Assembly (NCBI RefSeq): GCF_932526225.1
Contig: NC_064041.1
Coordinates: 6,407,042 to 6,471,041 of the forward strand
Source of the DNA: Nematostella vectensis
Lineage: Eukaryota; Cnidaria; Anthozoa; Actiniaria; Edwardsiidae
Direction: 5' to 3'
DNA: 64,000 bases
Numbering within the stretch: the first letter of the stretch is position 1; each line of letters starts with the position of its first letter. The position numbers and the translations under genes are program-made. Below the pieces are notes generated by a model. That model did no database searches, had not been told where the DNA came from, and saw nothing but the letters and a program-made list of their open reading frames with translations. This document shows, piece after piece, positions 46,201 through 55,200 of the stretch.

Positions 46201-49200
46201 GGGGCATCTGGAAATGAAGAGGGAATCCAAACTCCGCATTGCAGGCAGTCATAATCTAATTTATCTCAAGCACAATATTTTGCAAAGGTTTAAACTGGAA
46301 GATTTTGAGTTAAAACACGCGAGACACAGTGTCTGAGCTTAACTTTGGAGTTTTGAGTTATTGTCATGGCAAACCTTATTGATATTGAGGTTATTGGTTA
46401 TAAGGCTTAACTATGTTGAGGTTGTGTACTGTGACTGTTATTACAAAGTTCCAATAAACACTTACGCTGATTCATTGCTGCATAGCTCTGCTGTGATATA
46501 GGGGCATAGCTGTAAAAAGATGTCACACACAGCTGCTTTTCTAAGTCTTGTTTAGAATGACACAACATTAATAAAGACTGTTGGTAAAAGTGTGCTTTGA
46601 CAGATTATTTAGCTAAACTTTAGAGTAACCTGCCACATTGGTTCCACTGTGTCTCTTTCTTTAGAGAATGAGTATTACAGATGATTATTTGTATAACGAA
46701 CATGACTGGGTATTTTTAAGTTGCTCCAAGCCCAACTGCAAAGTAAAGTGTTGATATCTACTCACTGTTTCCGCAGCCTCTTCAACAGTGAATCCATCAT
46801 TGGCTGCTATCTCCACATTTGTCATTGCTGCCTCAGAGTATGACAGTGGCTTAAAGCATGCTCCCTCAGCCTGGAAAAACATCACGGATGGCATCAGATG
46901 GAGGAATAGTCATCTCAATTCAAACCACAAGAGTGGTGTGATAGCTCAGTGGTAAAGGCTTCACTTCTCAAGCAAGAGGACCAGGATACGAACCCAGGTC
47001 AAGTCAACTGGGATTTTTTCAGAGGTGTAAAAAACCTGGCTCTCTGCATTGGGTACTGTGGCTCGGATGACTACGTTAAATGGCGGTCGCATTTTGCAAA
47101 AAACCTAGCTAACCAAAATGTAATTGTGGGACGTTAAAGAACCACTTACTTGGCTGCATAACCAAAAGGGGCATTAACATACTAACACTCTCTTATCCAT
47201 GTAAACTGCGTGGCAGCACAGTGCAAATTATATAGCAGTCCGAATAAGACCCTCCTGTGTAATGTAACAGAGTAATTCAGCCTATGGCTGCAATTCTTGA
47301 TTCAGTCGGCCCAGCTTCCCTTCCCTTCCTTTCCTTTCCAACTTGCAGAATGAAAAATATCTTGATTCATGAAGCAATCATAATGTAGAGTGATTCGCAA
47401 AATATAATGTGGGATGTGTTATAATATTGTTTGTTTTGGGCCCCCTGTGGCCCCTTATTTGTCTTATGGGCCCCCCGAGGACAGGGCTCCTCGTTGTCTT
47501 ATGTTGTAGTTTTTCACTCGGTAGATTTGATTTTGTAGAGCTTTATTGTGCAAAAAACAACCGAATTTTGAAGTAAACACCTTTTATTACATGGTGTCAG
47601 AAGTGGTTAACCACTGGAGAATATTAATTGTTAAAGAAAAGTCGACAAAACAAGGAAACGATGGCCGAAAGTGGGGAAATGTATCATCGAGCTCCGGGAC
47701 CTTTGGTGTTGGATGCGAATGCATCAGAAAATTGGAGAAAGTTCCTAATGCAGTTCGAAATTTACTTGGTTGCAAAAGGAAAGGACGACAAGGGAGATAA
47801 GTTAAAAGTTAATTTGTTACTTAACTGTGCTGGACCGAGTGCAATTGAAGAGTATAGCCACTTTGTGTATACTGCAGGCGAGAGTAATGAATCTTATGGT
47901 GATGTGTGCCGAAAGTTCCATGAACTTTGTCGAGGAGCTAAGAATGTCATTTATGAGCGACTGCTTTTCAATCTTAGAAACCAAAAGGAGGGTGAACGAA
48001 TTGACAACTTTGTTAGTGAGCTAAAACGGCTTTCATTAAACTGTGACTTTGGAGCACTTAGAGATTCATTGATACGAGACCGTATTGTGGGGGGAGTAAC
48101 CAGCGATGAATTGCGAGGGGAGTTGTTGAAAAAGCCAGACCTTACCCTACAAACCGCGCATGATTACTGCAGAACTTATGAGGCGACTGAGCTGCAGAAG
48201 TATAAGTTTGTTCCACAGACAGTAGTCCCAAGTAAAACAGTGTCTGTGCAACCAGTCCAAGTTAAGAAAGAACAGCCGTCTTGTAAGTTCTGTGGATATC
48301 GCCATTCATTTGCACACCCAACACGATGCCCAGCTTTTAAAAGGAATTGCAAGATTTGTAGCAAAACAGGCCATTTTGCAAAGATGTGTAAAAACAAACA
48401 GAAAAAAGATCCAGAAGTGCATGTGGTGGAACAGGAGTATGACTCAAGTGACAGCAACGAAACCCACACATACTTTGGATCCATTGAAGTCGGAAGCGTG
48501 TTACAGAACCAGCAACCCAAAAAGAGCCTGATAAAAGTCATGATAGCAGGAAAAGAGGTCAAACTGAAAGCAGACACGGGTGCGGAGGCTACTGTCATCC
48601 CCTACAACTTGTACAAGAGCATCACCAACAAGCCGTTGAAACGTTTACACCAGCCTTTGAAGGGCTGGCTTGCGACTAAGCCCATCTACCCTAAAGGATG
48701 TGTCCGCCTTCCAACACAGTACAAAGATCGAAAGATAGATCTGTTATATCTTGTAGTTGATGGAGAGTTCACCCCACTACTAAGTTGTGAGGCTTGCCTT
48801 GATCTTGAAGTCCTACAGTTCATGGATCTCACATTGCTAGATTCACCATCAGCACAAACATCAAACATCGACTTGTCCAGAGAACAAAGCAAAAGTACCA
48901 CAACCCTCACAAGTGACCCTGTTCTGAAAGATTACCTTGATTGCTTCAGTAACAAACCAGGAATGTTACCCAACAAAGTACACCTAGAGGTAGACTCTGC
49001 AGTAACTCCAGTTATACACGCACCCAGAAAGATCCCAGTATCCATGTTAGACCCAACTCAACAGAAGCTGAGAGAGATGGAAGAAGATGGGATCATTGTT
49101 AAAGAAGAAGAACATACCCCTTGGGTCTCTTCGATGTTAGTAATCGATAAACGAAAAGGCAAAGAAAAGAAAAGCCCACCAACCAAAGACAACATCAGAA

Positions 49201-52200
49201 TATGTATAGACCCACGTGACCTCAATAGAGCCCTCAAGAGACCCCATTATCCGATGGCCACTGTGGAACAGGTTGCCAACAAACTCACCGGTGCTGAAAT
49301 ATTCTCAACGTTGGATGCATGCAGCGGTTTTTGGCAACTACCAGTAGACGAAGAAAGCTCGAAGCTCCTGACTTTCAATACCCCCTGGGGTCGATACAGA
49401 TTCCTGCGGCTCCCATTCGGCATAAGTTCCGCTCCCGAGATTTACCAACGAGAGATGGACCGACTCTTCGCAGGAGTACCAGTAGAAATAATCGTTGACG
49501 ACTTTTTGATACATGGTGGAAATCAATGTGAGCTAGATGACAAGATGATTGCAGTATTGAAGAGGAGCCGTGAGATAGGTCTAAAGTTCAATCCACGTAA
49601 AGCCAAACTTCGAGTTCCTGAAGTCAGCTACGTTGGACACCTATTTACTGCAGACGGTTTAAAGCCTGATCCTGAAAAGGTAAGAGCTATCAACGAGATG
49701 CCTGCCCCGACCGATAAAGATGGCATACTACGTTTCCTAGGAACTGTAAACTATCTGGATAAATTTATTGAACATAAAGCTGATCTCCAGGGCCCTATCT
49801 CGCAGCTAACAAGGAATGATACCGCATTCGTATGGGAGACACCTCAACAGCATGCATTTGACAAGCTCAAAGCAGTCATTACCTCAGCGCCAGTTTTAGC
49901 CTATTTTGACAACACCAAAGAGACAGTGCTTAATGTTGATGCAAGTGGCACGGGATTAGGTGCTGTGATTCTGCAGGACGAAAGACCTGTAGCATTTGGC
50001 TCAAAAACACTATCACCTGCTGAGACAAGGTATGCCAACATCGAGCGAGAGCTTCTGGCAATTGTCTGGGGAACTGAAAAGTTCCATACTTATGTTTATG
50101 GACGTCGTGTTGTAGTTGAAACCGACCACAAACCACTAGAAGCCATCTTCAAAAAGCCCTTGAATGAAGCACCACCGAGATTGCAGAGGATGTTGTTAAA
50201 GCTGACAAAGTATGACCTTGATGTTCGTTATGTGCCAGGAAAGAAACAATTCATCTCAGATTGCTTAAGCAGAGCCCCAGTTAGTGACACTAAACCAGTT
50301 AGTGAACCAGAAGAGATGATTGGAATCAACTTAATTGACAGTCTTGGTGTAGATTCAAGCACTTTGCAAAAATTCAAGGAAGCATCAAACTGCGATGTTA
50401 CCTCTCAAGTGGTCATGGAATATGTCGTTAAAGGTTGGCCAGCAGAAAAACATCAACTTGATGAGCTAGCGAGAGAATACTGGAGTTTTAGAGAGGAACT
50501 TAGCGTAGAAGATGGTTTGTTATTCAAAGCAGACAGAATCATTGTCCCGAGATCGTTGAGGGCAGAGGTGCTAGAAGAAATTCATGGCGCACACATGGGT
50601 GAGAACAAAAGTCTCAGTTTTGCAAGAGAATATGTTTTCTGGCCCTCAATGACTGCACAGATCAAAGACAAGATTAGTTCCTGCTCCATATGTAATGACT
50701 TCCGAAACCAACAGCCAAGAGAGACCCTACTACCACGTGAGGTTCCTGGATTGCCTTGGCAAGTGATCAGTACTGACATCTTTGAATATGCCGGACATTC
50801 CTATTTGCTTGTTACCGATTTGTATTCAAAGTACTTTGAGATTGAGTTGTTGCGCCAAACCACTGCTAATTGTGTTATCAATAACTTAAAGAAGATTTTT
50901 GCAAGGTTTGGGATCCCGGTGGAAGTTCTGAGCGACAATGGCTCCCAGTACAGTAACACTAGAAACCTTTTTAATAGTTCACATGAGTTCAAAAAGTTTG
51001 CAGATGAGTGGGGTTTCCGTCACACCACAAGCTCTCCAGAGTATCCACAATCAAATGGAGCTGCCGAGAAAGCAGTTCAGACCGCAAAACGGATTTTAAA
51101 GAAAGCGGCTGCTGACAACAAAGATCCTTTTGAAGGATTACTCAAATACAGGAATACACCCTTTGATGACTTAGGTGTGTCTCCAGCTCAGCTGCTAATG
51201 AGTAGGAGAACACGTACCCAACTACCGACTCATCGACGTTTGCTACTGCCTCAGCCTGTTGACCCAAATCAAGTTGTGAAGACATTGAAACATCGTCAGA
51301 GTGTTTCAAAAAAGTATTATGATAGTCATAGTCATGATCTCCCTCCTTTACAAGTTGGAGATAAGGTGCGTATCCGTCCAAACCGGGAGGCTGAGTGGAG
51401 GAAAGCAGAAGTATTGCCCCGATCGTACTTATTAGGAGATGAGCGTGGGCGTGTCTTCAGGAGAAATCGACGACAAATCATTTCAACACCTAATGATCAA
51501 TCGATGAGCACAAGTCCTTTTGTTATACCAGCCATTCCTCAACTACCACCAGAAAGTACCAACAACCCCACACAGTTAAGCAATAATGTGACAGCATCGC
51601 CTACACCACCAAAGTCTTCTGAGAGGCAACACGAGACGACACCGATGAGCACAGCATCTGGCAGGGTTATCAAAAAACCACAAAGACTTATTGAACATTG
51701 TTAAGAACATTTATTGAACACTTAACCTAACGCTTTGTTGAGAAGGGAGATGTTATAATATTGTTTGTTTTGGGCCCCCTGTGGCCCCTTATTTGTCTTA
51801 TGGGCCCCCCGAGGACAGGGCTCCTCGTTGTCTTATGTTGTAGTTTTTCACTCGGTAGATTTGATTTTGTAGAGCTTTATTGTGCAAAAAACAACCGAAT
51901 TTTGAAGTAAACACCTTTTTACAGGATGAATAAGTGAATACGAACCTCACAGGAGCGATTGCAAAAAAACTACAATAGGACAGATTTTTTTCACATATTG
52001 TTTTGCCTTCTGATAGTTCAAGAATAAAACTGTTTGAATAATTCCTTGAGGAAATAGGCACAAAAAGGGCTCAGAAGAAGGGTGGGATATTTTTTTTCAG
52101 TGGAATATTCTAACATTTGTCTCCACACAGACGAATATCATTATTTAATAGAAAGTAGAATAGTAGACAACAGGCAGCAGTCATTACTCAAAAAAGTATT

Positions 52201-55200
52201 CTTACAAATATCAGTCATCAAAGTTATTACTCAGGGAAATACCTGATATCAGACAGAAAAATAGACGTCATAAAGGAGATGTGAGTTATTGAAAGTACTC
52301 ACTTGGGTTAAGGTCATGCCAGCAGTGCCTTGATACATCTGACCCTAAAACAAAGCAAGTCAGGGCTATAAAAACCATACCTGTCAACCTCCGAAAATCT
52401 CAAAGCTTGATCATTTTTGGGGGGAGGGGTGGGGTATATAGATTTTTTTTGGGGGGGTGTGTGTTTAACCTTGCAGGTGTTTGCCGTATAGAAAGCCCTC
52501 ACACACAAATCCACTTTATAGATCTCACGAGGTTGTTAGATAAATTGTGCTAGGCAAGGGAATTATTGTTTCAAATATTTTAATAGAAAAAGGGAAAATT
52601 ATGATTTTCTATAAAAAAATTTTTGGAAGCGATAAAAACAGCTAAAAAGCGGGAGATTTGGTCTCTACACGGGAGAGCGGGTCCAAAATCTTGAGAATCC
52701 CACCTAATGCGGGAGAGTTGACAGGTATGAAAAACAGACAGATGGACAGAAAGGCAGATGGATCTACATTTAATTTAACTAACTGGAATGAACTCAGGAG
52801 CCTCTGCCCAGTTCTTTGGGGGACTGGTTCTGCTACTTCCAGCCTTGGGCTTGCCGAGGGTGACCATCTTGAAAAGGAATAAAAAAAATAAGCAGTAAAG
52901 GTAAACAGCAACAACAACAGCAACAAAATAATTACCAGATTATGACAATAAATTAAAGTGTACGTTTTGTGATGTGTTGTAATCTTTCACTCTCAGACTG
53001 CGTGATTTATTGGACTATTTTATACTGTAACAACAGTAACCAAATAACAACAAAAGACTAGTATTTAGACTAGTCTCCCTGTTTGTACTTATTAAGACTA
53101 GTATAGTATTGTACCTTTAACTCTTGCTTGTCGTTATTTGACTTTAGGGTCACAGGCTTTGGAGCAGAGAATCTGAATGACATAAAGGTAAAATGCTGAT
53201 GGTACCTCTAGATACATTTAAACCTCATCAATAGAACACCATTGATTATAATACCATGGTTTGTCACTGCCACTTTGTTTGTGATACCTAACACCCTATA
53301 AAGACTAGATCTTGATAATGACAACCCCTAGATCTTCAGATTGTGTCAAAAAAGAAGGTCTATTTTTACTAAATTCTATAAAGAGAAGTTGACTGCATTA
53401 ACCTTGTGTGTTGTTCAGATCCTGTGGGCTTTACATGATCATATCTACAAGCTTTGCCATATGAGCATGTTCCTTTTAGGTAATACTTGCAGGCCTGTCA
53501 GTGGAACAACCAAATTTGTGTTACAAATGAATATTACAAATATATCACATGTTTACATATGTAGTATTATACTGTACTTTTTTGCAATCTTTCCAGGGAT
53601 ACAGTATGTGGTAACATGCTTGGTGTTGCAGAGCCTAAAACTGCCCTTATCTGGATGAATTTAAAGACGCATTGTCACCAGTTTACTTCCAGAGGTCATA
53701 TGGAAACCTCAACCGTTAAAAGACAAAAGAATCTATTAAAATCCGAGTTATTAAACAGGCCATCCGCTCTAAATTATCAATCACATCCTCAAAGAAACTT
53801 CCAATATACACACTGCTTTCAAAATTTTGAAATATTGTTCACGTTTTCATGTTAAAATCATCGGATATTGTTACGTAATCGACCGGAAGTAAACTGGTGA
53901 CAATGCGGCTTTAAATGAGCAGTTCCAGATATGGATTTAATTTGTGTATTATAAAATGGAGATGAGAGTTGATGGGTTAGGGAGAGAGACTGTTTCACCA
54001 TACACTTCCATGCAATCTCACTTATTTACTTTCACTTTGGACATGTTCAAATTCGACAGAGCTTGGAACTCTCAACTTTGCTTTAGAAAAAAAATCTTGA
54101 GAAAATACTGTGAATGTATCAAAAGTACCAGGATAGCTAATACCAATACCAAGATAGAGAATAAAGTAAATGCATATGGATATTTTCAACAAAATAAGGC
54201 TTGAGAAAAGGTTCAAAATCAGATCAACTCTCATCTCCGTCTGATTGAGGCTTTAGTTTTGCAAATATTGCAGAGGAATAGCATGTCCAAATTTCATATT
54301 GACAGATAATAGCTTCTACTTACCATGGATTGCTTGTCTTTGAGGTCATGAGAAAAGTGACACAAGGAGCCAGCCGTACATGCACCATGCAAAAAATACC
54401 TGGAAATATCAAATTAAAGAAGGCGAAACACTTGCAGCAGTACAAGTATTTTATCTCCCTAGCTTGCTGCCCCTACACTGAGCCTTCGCTGCCTTGTTTG
54501 TAACTTGCCCGTTGCTTGCTGCAGCTTGCCATTAGGTTGTATACCACCTATGCCAACTATTTTATCTTCTTATAATTTTCCTTTTGATATGGTTCTATTT
54601 GCACAACCATAAAACTGCCCATGGTTGGATTAACTTGCTAGTGGCAATTAACTGAATTAAATATGCTGATATAACAGCTACGTAGTTGCAGGTGCCATAA
54701 TTTGATGTATTTGTAGTGAGGTCTTTATATCCTCAAACAGATATCGTAAATGATCTAATAAACGCCTGGGGTGTTTATTAAATCTCAATGATCCAAGGCG
54801 TTCAATAGATAGAAGGCGTTTATTAGAAACAGGCTTTCTTTACAAACTATGAAATTATAACAATTATAATAAAAAAAGTGCAGTGGGTTTCAGTCTCAGT
54901 CCAGGGTTCAATATAATTTGTTTTGTGGATTTTGGTTGGGAAAAAAAGCCTGCATACTAAAAATATGAGAAGGGGATACAGAAAAAAGAGCCGGCAAAGA
55001 CTAAAAAACAGCAGGCCACTAATTTGAACCCTGCAGTCAGGATCATGGTAAATTCTAGCCTGTGTAACAAGCATTTTTTGGCATAAAGCAAGTCTCACCA
55101 AGTAGAAGCCAAACTCAGAAAAATTAAATTTAATTTATATTACCAAAATGTCTATGTTGTTTGTTAAGTTAGGAGGGAGGGTAGAGGGGGGGGGCATTTA

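Larger units (their letters stand above)
47412..51928 (+). mobile_element. Intact Ty3/gypsy LTR retrotransposon with 5-bp TSD
   Basis: Element 47417-51923. The 5' LTR (47417-47591, 175 bp) and 3' LTR (51751-51923, 173 bp) both start TGTTATAATA and end TACA. They look identical except for a two-base length difference near the end. GGATG flanks both sides (47412-47416, 51924-51928). A primer-binding site, TGGTGTCAGAAGTGG, follows the 5' LTR, and a purine tract, GAGAAGGGAGA, precedes the 3' LTR. One long open frame fills the interior. Everything needed for a young, possibly mobile element is present. It lies in makorin intron 7, antisense to the host gene. Confidence 0.95.

Noticed and set aside
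46935-47007. tRNA gene
   Set aside because: The A and B boxes are present but the acceptor and anticodon stems do not pair, and a SINE body follows.
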